From assembly GCA_003527225.1 (NCBI GenBank), contig DPXQ01000065.1, positions 9,954 through 73,953 on the forward strand: DNA of 64,000 nt, given 5' to 3'. This DNA comes from Rhizobium sp. GTDB lineage: Bacteria; Pseudomonadota; Alphaproteobacteria; Rhizobiales; Rhizobiaceae. Shown here in pieces: positions 46,027 through 54,607 of the stretch. Numbering within the stretch: the first letter of the stretch is position 1; every line of letters begins with the position of its first letter. Below the pieces are notes generated by a model, which did no database searches, was not told the DNA's origin, and was given only the letters and a program-made list of their open reading frames with translations. The position numbers and the translations under genes are program-made.

Positions 46027-46916
46027 GCCCGGCGCGAGATCAGGGGATAGTCCGCAGTAAAGGCTTCGGGCAGGCGATCCTGCGGTTCATTCTGTTCACT
46101 GTGCTAGGCTTGTTCTGCCTCTACTATCTGACGCCGCTCTTCGTGATGATCTCCACCTCGCTCAAATCACTGGAGGAGATCCACACCAGCTCGCTCATCA
46201 GCCTGCCGAAGGACGTGACCTTCGATGCCTGGTCGAAGGCCTGGAGTTCCGCCTGCGTCGGCGTGCGCTGCACCGGGCTCCAGCCCTATGTCATGAATTC
46301 TGTGATGATGGTCATTCCGGCCGTCTTCATTTCCACGCTTCTGGGCGCTGTTAATGGCTACGCGCTCACCAAATGGCGCTTCCGCGGCGCCGACATCATT
46401 TTCGGCCTCATCCTCTTCGGCGCCTTCATACCGTTTCAGGTCGTGCTCTTGCCGATGGCGCGGATGCTCGGCTATTTCGGTCTGGCGGGAAGCGTCTACG
46501 GCCTCATTCTGGTGCATACCGTCTACGGCCTTGCCTTCACGACCTTGTTCTTCCGGAATTTCTTCGTCGGCGTCTCTGACGGCATCGTGCAGGCCGCCAA
46601 GATCGACGGCGCGGGCTTCTTCTCGATCTTTTTCAGCATCATGTTGCCGATGGCACCGCCGACCATCGTCGTTGCCGTCATCTGGCAGTTTACGCAAATC
46701 TGGAATGACTTCCTGTTCGGCGTCGCCTTCACGGTAGGAGACAGCAATCCCGTCACCGTTGCGCTCAACAATATCGTCGCGTCCAGTACCGGTGTGAAGG
46801 AATACAACGTCGATATGGCCGCGGCGATCATCGCGGCCTTGCCGACACTGTTGGTCTACATCGTGGCTGGCAAATACTTCGTTCGTGGGCTGGCGGCCGG
46901 CGCCGTGAAAGGTTGA
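46023..46916 (+). CDS. Sugar ABC transporter permease (second subunit)
   Basis: A 297-residue MalG/UgpE-type permease with the first helix [20 protein letters not shown], a periplasmic region with [14 protein letters not shown], and the EAA loop [20 protein letters not shown]. It pairs with the preceding permease, shares a 4-base overlap with it, and is followed after 4 bases by the ATPase gene. Confidence 0.92.
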   Translation: MSPARDQGIVRSKGFGQAILRFILFTVLGLFCLYYLTPLFVMISTSLKSLEEIHTSSLISLPKDVTFDAWSKAWSSACVGVRCTGLQPYVMNSVMMVIPAVFISTLLGAVNGYALTKWRFRGADIIFGLILFGAFIPFQVVLLPMARMLGYFGLAGSVYGLILVHTVYGLAFTTLFFRNFFVGVSDGIVQAAKIDGAGFFSIFFSIMLPMAPPTIVVAVIWQFTQIWNDFLFGVAFTVGDSNPVTVALNNIVASSTGVKEYNVDMAAAIIAALPTLLVYIVAGKYFVRGLAAGAVKG

Positions 46917-46920
46917 TGAA

Positions 46921-48030
46921 ATGGCTGGAGTGGAACTGCGAAACGTCTGGAAGAAATTCGGCACCAGTGAGGTGATCAAGGGTGTGAACGTCGATATCGA
47001 GGACGGCGAGTTCGTGGTGCTTGTCGGCCCCTCGGGCTGCGGCAAGTCAACGCTTCTGAACCTGATAGCCGGACTTGAGACACTGACCAGCGGGGACATA
47101 CGGATCGGCAACAATCTGGTGAACGATGTACCTCCGAAGGATCGCAACATCGCCATGGTGTTTCAGTCCTACGCTCTTTATCCGACCAAGACGGTCCGGG
47201 AAAACATCACCTTCGGCATGCAGACACGGGGTATTGCGCAGGATGTGCAGCAGCGCGCCGTCAGCGAGGTGTCACAACTCCTGCACATTGAACAGTTGCT
47301 CGACCGAAAGCCTGGCCAACTCTCAGGCGGCCAGCGCCAGCGCGTTGCCATGGGCCGCGCTCTTGTCCGCCATCCCGATGTCTTCCTCTTCGATGAACCG
47401 CTGTCGAATCTCGATGCGAAACTGCGTATCGAGATGCGCACCGAGGTCAAGAAGCTGCACCTGCGACTTGGTAAGACCATCATCTATGTTACCCATGACC
47501 AGATCGAGGCCATGACGCTCGCCTCGCGGATCGCAGTCATGGACAATGGGCATATCCGCCAGTTCGGCTCCCCGGAGGAAATCTACGAAAACCCGGTCGA
47601 TCTCTTTGTCGCGGGCTTCATGGGCTCGCCGTCGATGAACATCATCAAGGGACGCGTCATCAAGGATGGCGGCTACATGATCGAGGTCAGCGACGAGGAG
47701 GGAACCGTTCGGTTTCCACTTTCCGAACTGCAATCACAAAAGGTTGCCGGTCGCGAAGGCGATGAGATCTATCTCGGCATGAGGCCGGAAACGATCGCCC
47801 ACAAGGGCGCACATGATGCGCCGGAAAAGGACGTCTTCGTTTTCGAGCGAAATGTCGACGTGGTCGAGCCTACCGGCCCGGACACGATGCTGGTATTCAC
47901 GCTTGGCGGCATTGAAGCGATTGCCCGTGTCAGACCCGAAGAGAAGGTTAAGCCCGGCGAGACCTTTGAGTTTGCCGTCAATATGGGCAAGGCAAAGCTG
48001 TTCGACGGCAAGACCGGCACCCGCCTGTGA
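46921..48030 (+). CDS. Sugar ABC transporter ATP-binding protein (MsmX/UgpC type)
   Basis: A 369-residue ATPase. Walker A is [11 protein letters not shown] (about residue 38), the signature is [15 protein letters not shown], Walker B is [12 protein letters not shown], and the H-loop is [13 protein letters not shown]. The C-terminal MalK-like OB domain (about 240-365) fits carbohydrate importers. It ends the four-gene transporter operon. Confidence 0.94.
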   Translation: MAGVELRNVWKKFGTSEVIKGVNVDIEDGEFVVLVGPSGCGKSTLLNLIAGLETLTSGDIRIGNNLVNDVPPKDRNIAMVFQSYALYPTKTVRENITFGMQTRGIAQDVQQRAVSEVSQLLHIEQLLDRKPGQLSGGQRQRVAMGRALVRHPDVFLFDEPLSNLDAKLRIEMRTEVKKLHLRLGKTIIYVTHDQIEAMTLASRIAVMDNGHIRQFGSPEEIYENPVDLFVAGFMGSPSMNIIKGRVIKDGGYMIEVSDEEGTVRFPLSELQSQKVAGREGDEIYLGMRPETIAHKGAHDAPEKDVFVFERNVDVVEPTGPDTMLVFTLGGIEAIARVRPEEKVKPGETFEFAVNMGKAKLFDGKTGTRL

Positions 48031-48076
48031 CGCCTGGGAACGGTCGACCGGCAACGACCGGCCCGACATTCATGGA

Positions 48077-49000
48077 TCAACCGCGATTGGCGGCATAGAG
48101 ATCCATCACATCCTTGCGGTGGCAGAGTTCGGTTCCGGGCGTCATGACCGCGGCAGCGCCTGCGGCAAGCCCGAACCGAAAGGCCTCCCCAACGTCATGG
48201 CCTTCCGCCAGCGACCATGTCATGGCGGCAACGAAGCTGTCGCCGGCGCCGACCGCCGACTGCACCGGGACCTCTATTGCAGGAACCCGCAACACCCCGT
48301 CAGCACTTGCCAGGAGTGCCCCATCAATGCCGAGCGTGACGGTCACATACTGGGCTGCACCGCTCCTGACGATCTCGAGCGCCGCCTCGCCGGCAATATC
48401 CTGCGTGAGAGGTCGGCCTATGTAGCTCTCCAATTCGCCAATGCTCGGTTTGACCAGGAACACACGTGCCTTGGAGAGCGTGACCTGCAGGGCTTCTCCC
48501 GACGTATCGAGAATGAAACGGGCATTCTTTGATGCCGCGATATCCGCCATCCGCGCATAGGTATCGGCGGAAACGCCGCGCGGCAGACTCCCGCTCGCGA
48601 CGAAATAGTCCGCATCGCTCTTCTCGAGGAAGTCGAAGACCGGCCTGACTTCGGCCTCGGTGACCAGCGGCCCTTCCGGGACAAAGCGGTACTCGAATCC
48701 GGTCGAAACCTCATGAACCATGTAGGCGATGCGCACCGGGTCGCTGATCTTCACCGGATAATGACGTATGGAGGTTCGGTTGAGCATGCATTCGAGGAGA
48801 TCGCCAGTCGCTCCACCGGAGAGATAAACGAGCTCGCATTGCCCCCCAAGCTCCGCGATGACGCGGGCGACATTAATACCGCCGCCGCCGGGAAACTGTT
48901 GCTGGTGTTGCGTTCTGGTCTTGTGGGTGTGCCGGACCTGTTCCGCATCGCTTGCAATGTCGATGGCCGGATTGAGTGCGATCGAAAGAATTTTTGCCAT
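48077..49000 (-). CDS. pfkB: 6-phosphofructokinase 2, PfkB family
   Basis: A 307-residue ribokinase-fold sugar kinase. The N-terminal substrate loop FPGGGGINVARVIAELGG and SGGATGDLLECML follow the E. coli PfkB pattern. The anion-hole/catalytic base motif is VGAGDSFVAAMTW near residue 255. It should phosphorylate fructose-6-phosphate, or alternatively a related sugar phosphate such as tagatose-6-phosphate. It is convergent with the sugar importer, 46 bases apart, which suggests use of imported hexose, though many Rhizobiaceae mainly use the Entner-Doudoroff route. Confidence 0.85.
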   Translation of the reverse strand: MAKILSIALNPAIDIASDAEQVRHTHKTRTQHQQQFPGGGGINVARVIAELGGQCELVYLSGGATGDLLECMLNRTSIRHYPVKISDPVRIAYMVHEVSTGFEYRFVPEGPLVTEAEVRPVFDFLEKSDADYFVASGSLPRGVSADTYARMADIAASKNARFILDTSGEALQVTLSKARVFLVKPSIGELESYIGRPLTQDIAGEAALEIVRSGAAQYVTVTLGIDGALLASADGVLRVPAIEVPVQSAVGAGDSFVAAMTWSLAEGHDVGEAFRFGLAAGAAAVMTPGTELCHRKDVMDLYAANRG

Positions 49001-49331
49001 GCCCGTAACTAACGCCCCAATATGACAAACCCAAGAAGATTATTACACACGCCCGCTTGAAATCCCTACTGCCGGAACGACACCTATTCTCTAGCCTTTG
49101 CGGTCCATTGACGCTACTGCCAACACTTCGAATTCGCGCGGGTGCTATGCGCGGGGAAGCCGCAGGTTATTGCGGCTCGTCGCGCTTCTATATTCGCGGA
49201 GCGCTCATAATCCGACTTTCTCAAGGCTGGCTCCGATCCCCATGGAAATCTATTTCTCGACAAGGGTCCTTGTGCCGGAAAGAGCAAAACTTCGGCGATC
49301 TACTCGCTATCTTCCCCAGTCCTAGACCGCG
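49001..49331. other. 331-base region between pfkB and the response regulator gene
   Basis: I see no gene here. The left edge should hold the pfkB promoter. A short stem (AGCCGCA at 49158-49164 with TGCGGCT at 49171-49177) is present but has no T-run and no clear role. Confidence 0.5.
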
Positions 49332-49712
49332 TCAGGCTCTGGCGTGAAAGGACATTCCCCGCCGATCACCGATCAACGACTTCAGCACCTGCAAATAGTC
49401 TGCAGGCTTCGGGGAACACAGGGCCGGCGGTACGCCAGTGGCGGCGATCTCCGCGGTGGGAGATCCGGAAACGACCCTATATGGAATGCCTTCCTCGCGC
49501 AGCCGCTCGATAAGTCGCGTTACCGTTCCGTCGCGCACATGGAAGTCGAGTATAGCCGCGGAGATCTCGCTGATCTCCAGGATTTCGAGGGCGTCCTTCA
49601 CGGTCTCGGCCGCCATGACGTGGACGCCGGCCTTCGCGACGCTGTCTGCCGCGTCCATGGCGACGAACACGTCGTCCTCCACGATCAATATGGTGTCAGG
49701 GTGCTGTCCCAT
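49332..49712 (-). CDS. Single-domain response regulator
   Basis: A 126-residue receiver domain with no output domain. The acidic pair is in ILIVEDDVFVAMD, the phospho-acceptor Asp in AAILDFHVRDGTV, the switch Ser in YRVVSGSP, and the conserved Lys in CSPKPADYL. No histidine kinase gene is beside it. It may act in a phosphorelay or bind a partner protein. An EcfG-like promoter match lies 22 bases upstream, which suggests a stress-response role. Confidence 0.9.
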   Translation of the reverse strand: MGQHPDTILIVEDDVFVAMDAADSVAKAGVHVMAAETVKDALEILEISEISAAILDFHVRDGTVTRLIERLREEGIPYRVVSGSPTAEIAATGVPPALCSPKPADYLQVLKSLIGDRRGMSFHARA

Positions 49713-49734
49713 TGTCTTCTCCTTTGCAGCCTCA

Positions 49735-49759
49735 AACGCAGCAAAGGAGCCTTTGTTCA
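49735..49759 (-). promoter_or_regulatory. EcfG-like promoter of the response regulator gene
   Basis: On the minus strand this reads TGAAC-N16-CGTT, one base off the alphaproteobacterial general-stress consensus GGAAC-N16/17-CGTT. The -10 element is 22 bases before the start codon. Confidence 0.55.
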
Positions 49760-49897
49760 GTTTTTCGAAATATACGATGGGAATATGGTAAACAAAATCT
49801 GACCCGGAGTGGGAAACTGCCGCGCCCGCAGATGATCGCAGGTGCTATCCCACATCCTTTCGATTGGCAGCGTGTTGGATTTCCTGCATCGAGCCTG

Positions 49898-49923
49898 GGA
49901 ACTTCCCGGACATGAAGCGCGTT
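49898..49923 (+). promoter_or_regulatory. EcfG-like promoter of the small protein gene at 49955
   Basis: GGAAC-N17-CGTT, an exact consensus match for the ECF sigma factor of the alphaproteobacterial general stress response. The -10 ends 31 bases before the start codon. Confidence 0.7.
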
Positions 49924-49954
49924 CTAGAGTGACGCAACAGACCGGAGAAAGACG

Positions 49955-50338
49955 ATGCAACTGATCGGCACGCAAGTTCATGAAGAGATGGGTGGAAAAG
50001 GGGGCTACACGGTGGAATTCGTGGGCGATGCCGGCGAAGTCGTATCCGTACGAATGCGGCAGTCCGAGAGCGGCAACCTCAACCGCATGAATGCCATTCA
50101 GAAGGCAAAAGTCTTGCTTCTTCAAGTCGGCTCTATTGCCGGCGACGAAGAAGGAGGCACCAGCGCAGCGAGTGCGAATGATACCCTGGATGCGACGCTC
50201 AGCGCACGCCGGGCCGGCGACGCAACCGAACTCGAAGAGCAACTCGAGGAAGGATTGGAGGACACTTTCCCGGCGAGTGATCCGGTGTCCGCGACCTACT
50301 CGTCGACTGCAGGATCCGGACACACGGCAAAACGTTGA
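49955..50338 (+). CDS. Small acidic protein with C-terminal FPASDP motif, function unknown
   Basis: A 127-residue soluble protein without signal peptide or membrane helix. The N-terminal part (residues 1-60) could form a small alpha/beta unit (GGYTVEFVGDAGEVVSVRM), and residues about 85-120 are acidic with LEEGLEDTFPASDPVSATY. That short motif occurs in many small stress-related proteobacterial proteins. I do not recognise a function. ATG 49955 follows GGAGAAAGACG and the gene stands alone under an EcfG-type promoter. Confidence 0.75.
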   Translation: MQLIGTQVHEEMGGKGGYTVEFVGDAGEVVSVRMRQSESGNLNRMNAIQKAKVLLLQVGSIAGDEEGGTSAASANDTLDATLSARRAGDATELEEQLEEGLEDTFPASDPVSATYSSTAGSGHTAKR

Positions 50339-50540
50339 CTGCCGCAACTGGTGGCCGGAAGCGGGCCCTGCCGGCTCGTCTGCAAGGCGCCAGTTTGGGA
50401 TCGTCGGCAAAAATCTTGTGAGCGATCTGGGAGCCGCCCCCTGGCTCCCAGTTGTGAGATTGTGGGCGCATCGATCCGGAACGACTGATGGAACCCGCCA
50501 CGGTTGCTATCGCCATGGCGCCGGCGGGGAACGCCCGAGT

Positions 50541-50732
50541 TCAGGCTTTGACGGATACGTGTTTCGGCTTACCTTTGCGCTTCGTTGAAGCCATGTCTTC
50601 GAGCTCCTTTTCGGTCATCGACTCTACCATCTCCTTCGATGCACCCTTGAGGTGGCCCTTCTTGGCTTCGCCGCGTTTGACTGCAAGCGCTGCGCCCGCG
50701 GCTTTCTGCTGTGCTTGTGATTTGGCTGGCAT
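50541..50732 (-). CDS. DUF3008 family small basic protein
   Basis: A 63-residue Lys/Ala-rich protein that matches the DUF3008 pattern: MPAKSQAQQKAAGAALAVKR at the N-terminus, and KGASKEMVESMTEKELEDM in the middle. Family members are found in rhizobia and relatives with unknown function. RBS-like AAGGAGG precedes the ATG. An EcfG-like promoter match lies about 57 bases upstream. Confidence 0.85.
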   Translation of the reverse strand: MPAKSQAQQKAAGAALAVKRGEAKKGHLKGASKEMVESMTEKELEDMASTKRKGKPKHVSVKA

Positions 50733-50789
50733 GGTTTACCTCCTTGGTTTCGCTGACCTGCGACAGGCAGACGTCGATGATGCAGAAGC

Positions 50790-50814
50790 AACCGCGAAGA
50801 CGGAAAAATGTTCC
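50790..50814 (-). promoter_or_regulatory. EcfG-like promoter match upstream of the DUF3008 gene
   Basis: On the minus strand this reads GGAAC-N16-GGTT: an exact -35 and a -10 with one mismatch to CGTT. It is oriented toward the DUF3008 gene. Confidence 0.5.
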
Positions 50815-50901
50815 TTCTCGATCGCCAGTGAAAAAACCGGTGACTGCACGCTGCTGAAAGAGCATCATAGGTGGTGGGATCACGTGCCGCTTTCCGCACA
50901 A

Positions 50902-50926
50902 GGAACCTCCTTGTTGCCGAATTGTT
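50902..50926 (+). promoter_or_regulatory. EcfG-like promoter match upstream of the small lipoprotein gene
   Basis: GGAAC-N16-TGTT: an exact -35 and a -10 with one mismatch to CGTT, ending 38 bases before the lipoprotein start. Confidence 0.45.
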
Positions 50927-50964
50927 GCAGGCGCATCTTACGAAACATTGCCATGGAGACCGCC

Positions 50965-51255
50965 ATGAAGAAGGCAATTGTCATGATAGCGTGCGCGCTC
51001 GCTCTCGCCGCATGCACCACAAGCACCACACCATACGCTGATGGCAGCGGAATTGCGCCGATACCGGGAAGCATCACCTATGGCGGACAGCCTCGTACCA
51101 AACTGACGAAATCGCCGATCGGAAGCATCTTTGAGCATCGCTTTACGGATAGCCGTGGTCGTGGCGTATTCGAAATCTATCGCATTGAGCCCGATCGGAG
51201 CCTTACAATCGTCAGCCGTCGATATGAACCTATTTTTCCTAGGTTCGGCCGCTAA
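50965..51255 (+). CDS. Small lipoprotein of unknown function
   Basis: A 96-residue protein with a lipoprotein signal peptide (MKKAIVMIACALALAACTTS, lipobox LAAC, Cys17). The mature domain, FTDSRGRGVFEIYRIEPDR, is small and beta-rich and I do not recognise it. ATG 50965 has GGAGA close upstream; ATG 50953 is also in frame. The next gene begins 13 bases after the stop. Confidence 0.75.
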   Translation: MKKAIVMIACALALAACTTSTTPYADGSGIAPIPGSITYGGQPRTKLTKSPIGSIFEHRFTDSRGRGVFEIYRIEPDRSLTIVSRRYEPIFPRFGR

Positions 51256-51268
51256 CGCTGTCTAGCCA

Positions 51269-51868
51269 ATGGATATGAGCAGCAGAACCATCCAGAGCCC
51301 GGATGGGGCCTTCTTTAATCGCTGCGCCGTCGATGTGGCCCGCGAACTGGTCGGTGCCTGTCTGATGATTGCGGGCATCGGCGGCATTGTCGTGGAAACC
51401 GAGGCCTATGAGCCGGATGATCCCGCCTCACACAGCTTTCGCGGAGAGACCTTGCGGAACCGGTCCATGTTCGGACCGTCGGGCCACGCCTATGTCTACA
51501 GGTCCTATGGCATCCACTGGTGCCTGAATGTCGTCTGCCGACCGGCAAGCGCGGTGCTGATCCGCGCAATTGAGCCCGTATGGGGTATCGAGCAGATGCA
51601 GGTACGGCGCGGCCGCGTCGACCCTCTCTCGCTTTGCTCGGGGCCCGGACGTCTCTGCCAGGCGCTTGCCGTCAGCAATACGCACGATGGTCTCTCGCTC
51701 GCCACCCATCCGTTCAGTATTACGCTGCCGCGCTCACCCCTGCCGGTCGTCACCGGCAGGCGCATCGGCATCACAAAGGCAGTCGACCGGCCATGGCGCT
51801 TCGGCCTTGCCGGCTCCTCCTACATCAGCAAACGCTTCAAGGACGGAGAGACCGGAATCATTGGCTAA
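51269..51868 (+). CDS. 3-methyladenine DNA glycosylase, Mpg/AAG type
   Basis: A 199-residue DNA repair enzyme that removes alkylated bases such as 3-methyladenine. The family core is visible: GGIVVETEAYEPDDPASHSF with the active-site Glu, the RNRSMFGPSGHAYVYRSYGI loop with intercalating and pocket residues, and the LCSGPGRLCQALAVS block. It may be read with the small lipoprotein gene, whose stress promoter would then also drive a repair gene (inference). Confidence 0.92.
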   Translation: MDMSSRTIQSPDGAFFNRCAVDVARELVGACLMIAGIGGIVVETEAYEPDDPASHSFRGETLRNRSMFGPSGHAYVYRSYGIHWCLNVVCRPASAVLIRAIEPVWGIEQMQVRRGRVDPLSLCSGPGRLCQALAVSNTHDGLSLATHPFSITLPRSPLPVVTGRRIGITKAVDRPWRFGLAGSSYISKRFKDGETGIIG

Positions 51869-52077
51869 TTGCCGGCCAGGTATCGCGGCCGTCAGGTTGC
51901 TTCGACGGGGGCACTGATTTCGCCCCGAAGGACGCGAAGAATTCGCCTGTCGGCGTTTTCGCCGTCGAGTCAATCAGCCATTGCCCGGGAGGAGACAGAA
52001 AAAATATCTTCTTCAAACTCAACCTGAATTCGAAGGTTTACGGTCATGCACTGCAATCCATATGACAATCATGGTCT

Positions 52078-52105
52078 CGATCGGCCAGCCAAGGCTGGCC
52101 GATCG
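52078..52105. terminator. Long hairpin after soxD
   Basis: A 13-bp perfect stem (52078-52090 with 52093-52105, cores GGCCAGCC and GGCTGGCC) closed by AA, 14 bases after the soxD stop on the minus strand. There is no T-run on either side. The rest of 51869-52119 holds no gene that I can support. Confidence 0.6.
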
Positions 52106-52119
52106 GGTGCGTGAACGCC

Positions 52120-53250
52120 TCAGTCGATGCCAGCGCCCGAAGGCTGGTCATCCTCACCGGAATCCTCGGGCGTTACGTCGAGGACTGCTGCATGCATCTT
52201 GATCGCGGCAGGTTCTGGCGCGCAGTTGGTCATGCAAGGCTCTGCCTTGTTGACATAGTGCGGCTCCTGGAGACGGTCATCGGCGATGAAATTCTCCTCG
52301 TTCGGTAGTCTGATCGAGGCAAAATTTTCTTTCGACAGTTCGAAGTTCTCGTCCGAAACCTCGTCATTGAGGAAGAGCAGATAGGCCGTGAGTGCATAGA
52401 CATCGTCGTTGGACAACGACCGGGCATTGCCGAATGGCATGGCGCGCCGGACATAGTCAAAGACGGTCGACAGGTAAGGCCAATAGGACCCTATTGTCTT
52501 CTCGGGTCGATCCGCCTGGAGCGTCCCCTGACCACCGGCCAACACGGGGCGGCGCCCGACAGCCTCGCCGAAGTCGCCGTGGCAGGATGCACAGTTCTCA
52601 TCATAGATGGCCATGCCTTGGGAAACAGTCCCCCGGCCTTCCGGCAATCCAAGCCCATCGGGGCGGACATCAATGTCCCAGGCCGCGATCTCATCAGGCG
52701 TGGCCACACGGCCAAGCTTGAAATGGGCCCCGGCACCGACAGTCTCGGCACTTGCGGCTGGCTGCGGTTGCTCAGCGGCTGGCTTCGCCTCGGCCACTTG
52801 CTGGGACGCGGCCGGGCTCTCAGGAGCCTTTGTCTCTTCCTTCGGCTTTGTCTCCCCGGATGCCGCAGAGAAGGTCTCAAGGTAGGCGATGACATTCTCC
52901 AGGTCATCCTCCTTCGTCAAGCCTGCGAAAGTCATCTTGGTTCCCTTGACGACATCCTTCGGCTTGGTCAGGTAGGCCTGCAGGGTCTCTTCGTCCCAGA
53001 CAAGCCCGCCCTCCCCGGCCTTCATCATCGCCGGCGAATACTTGTATCCTTCCGCCGTACCAGCCTTACGTCCGATTACGTCGTTGAGCACCGGTCCCAC
53101 CTTGTGCTTGGCATTTTCGCCAACGGCATGGCATGCCGCGCACTTCGAGAAGACCTTCTTGCCGGCCTCGGCGTCCGAAGCAAAAGCGGCGGGTGCCCAG
53201 GATAGCAGCAACCCGGCAGTCAGGAGCAGCGGTTTACGAAATTTCGACAT
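52120..53250 (-). CDS. soxD: Sulfite dehydrogenase cytochrome subunit SoxD
   Basis: A 376-residue periplasmic diheme cytochrome c, partner of SoxC in oxidising the SoxY-bound sulfane sulfur. A Sec signal (LLLTAGLLLSWAPAAFASDA) is followed by a cytochrome c-like domain with CAACH (Cys37-His41). A Pro/Ala/Glu-rich linker (about residues 130-170) leads to a second domain with CASCH. The length and layout fit SoxD of Paracoccus. ATG 53250 overlaps the end of soxC by 17 bases. Confidence 0.93.
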   Translation of the reverse strand: MSKFRKPLLLTAGLLLSWAPAAFASDAEAGKKVFSKCAACHAVGENAKHKVGPVLNDVIGRKAGTAEGYKYSPAMMKAGEGGLVWDEETLQAYLTKPKDVVKGTKMTFAGLTKEDDLENVIAYLETFSAASGETKPKEETKAPESPAASQQVAEAKPAAEQPQPAASAETVGAGAHFKLGRVATPDEIAAWDIDVRPDGLGLPEGRGTVSQGMAIYDENCASCHGDFGEAVGRRPVLAGGQGTLQADRPEKTIGSYWPYLSTVFDYVRRAMPFGNARSLSNDDVYALTAYLLFLNDEVSDENFELSKENFASIRLPNEENFIADDRLQEPHYVNKAEPCMTNCAPEPAAIKMHAAVLDVTPEDSGEDDQPSGAGID

Positions 53251-54511
53251 TCTCGATGCCTCCGTCCTTGTTGACGTACCAGGTCTGGATGCCATTGTTG
53301 TGATAAACGGAATTGGCGCCGCGAACGCTGCGCAACTGATCCTTCGTCGGCTGGATGAAACCCTGCTCGTCAATCGCACGCGATTGCAGGAAGAGTTCCG
53401 AACCGTCCCAGTCGAACTCGTAGTAGAAGCGGTGCAGCGCTTTAGGCAGGCTGGGGCCATCGATACGGGCCGTATGCCAGTTGCGCCCGCCATCGACGGT
53501 CACATCCACGCGCTTGATCGTTCCATTGCCGGACCAGGCAAGACCGGTCAGGACAAGCGGGCCCTTGCCGTGCTTGATTGGCGCCTGCGGGCTTGGGTTG
53601 GTGATGACCGACTTGACGTCCATCGCCCATGTGAACTTGCGCGCTTTTCCGTCCGGCATCAAATCGGTATACTTCGACGTCTCTTCGCGCTGCTCCCATG
53701 GCTGGTCACCGACCTCCAGACGCCGCAGCCACTTCACCCACATATTGCCTTCCCAGCCGGGTACGACGAGGCGGAGCGGATAACCCTGCTCGGCGCGAAG
53801 CGCCTCACCATTCATGCTGAAGGCGACCATGCAGTCGTCGAGTGCCTTATCCATCGGGATCGAGCGGGTCATCGCCGCAGCATCCGCGCCTTCGGCGAGC
53901 AACCACTTGCCCTCCGTCTTGACGCCAGCTTCCGCAAGCAGCGTCTTCAAGGGGACGCCGGTGTACATTACACAATGCAGCATGCCGTGGGTAAACTGAC
54001 AGCCGTTGAGCTGGGAACCGCGCCACTCCATACCGGAATTGGCTGCGCATTCGAGGAAGTAGACCCTGTTTTCACGGGGGAACCTCTTCAGATCCGCCAT
54101 CGTAAACACGAGCGGCGTATCGACCAGCCCGTTGATCATCAGGCGATGGGACGTTGGGTCGATCTCGGCAACGCCGCCGTGGTGCCGCTCAAAGCACAAG
54201 CCATTCGGCGTAATGATGCCGTCGAGTTCATGCAGCGGTGTAAAGTTGATCGAAGAAATAGGATCGGACGTCAACCACGGCACGTTCTTGCGGGTAACGC
54301 CAGCCTCGAATGCCGAAGGCATGCCGTAGGGCTTGGCGTCGACGCCTTCGCCAAGGTAGCGGTTCCAGTCCTGCACCTCCGTGATCAGCGGATCACCGGC
54401 CGCGGAGGCCTTCCCGGCCACGGCGGCTCCTGCAAGTGCAACCCCGCCCATCAGGCCCGACTTCAAGAAGCCGCGTCGCGCAACTGATTTCAAGTTCTCA
54501 GGATTGTCCAT
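53234..54511 (-). CDS. soxC: Sulfite dehydrogenase molybdenum subunit SoxC
   Basis: A 425-residue molybdopterin enzyme of the sulfite oxidase fold. A Tat signal carries ARRGFLKSG. The molybdenum ligand is Cys155 in VYFLECAANSG. A C-terminal dimerisation domain (about residues 305-420) follows. With SoxD it gives sulfur dehydrogenase activity, which lets the cell oxidise the sulfane sulfur fully to sulfate instead of storing sulfur globules. AAGGAGG precedes the ATG. Confidence 0.95.
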   Translation of the reverse strand: MDNPENLKSVARRGFLKSGLMGGVALAGAAVAGKASAAGDPLITEVQDWNRYLGEGVDAKPYGMPSAFEAGVTRKNVPWLTSDPISSINFTPLHELDGIITPNGLCFERHHGGVAEIDPTSHRLMINGLVDTPLVFTMADLKRFPRENRVYFLECAANSGMEWRGSQLNGCQFTHGMLHCVMYTGVPLKTLLAEAGVKTEGKWLLAEGADAAAMTRSIPMDKALDDCMVAFSMNGEALRAEQGYPLRLVVPGWEGNMWVKWLRRLEVGDQPWEQREETSKYTDLMPDGKARKFTWAMDVKSVITNPSPQAPIKHGKGPLVLTGLAWSGNGTIKRVDVTVDGGRNWHTARIDGPSLPKALHRFYYEFDWDGSELFLQSRAIDEQGFIQPTKDQLRSVRGANSVYHNNGIQTWYVNKDGGIENVEIS

Positions 54512-54607
54512 CCGCTCCTCCTTGGGTTCCAGTACATTTATACATGCTGTTTTTTCTATATATCACGGCACACTTCCGCGCACGGGGCGCGGCCTCCATT
54601 CTTATTT

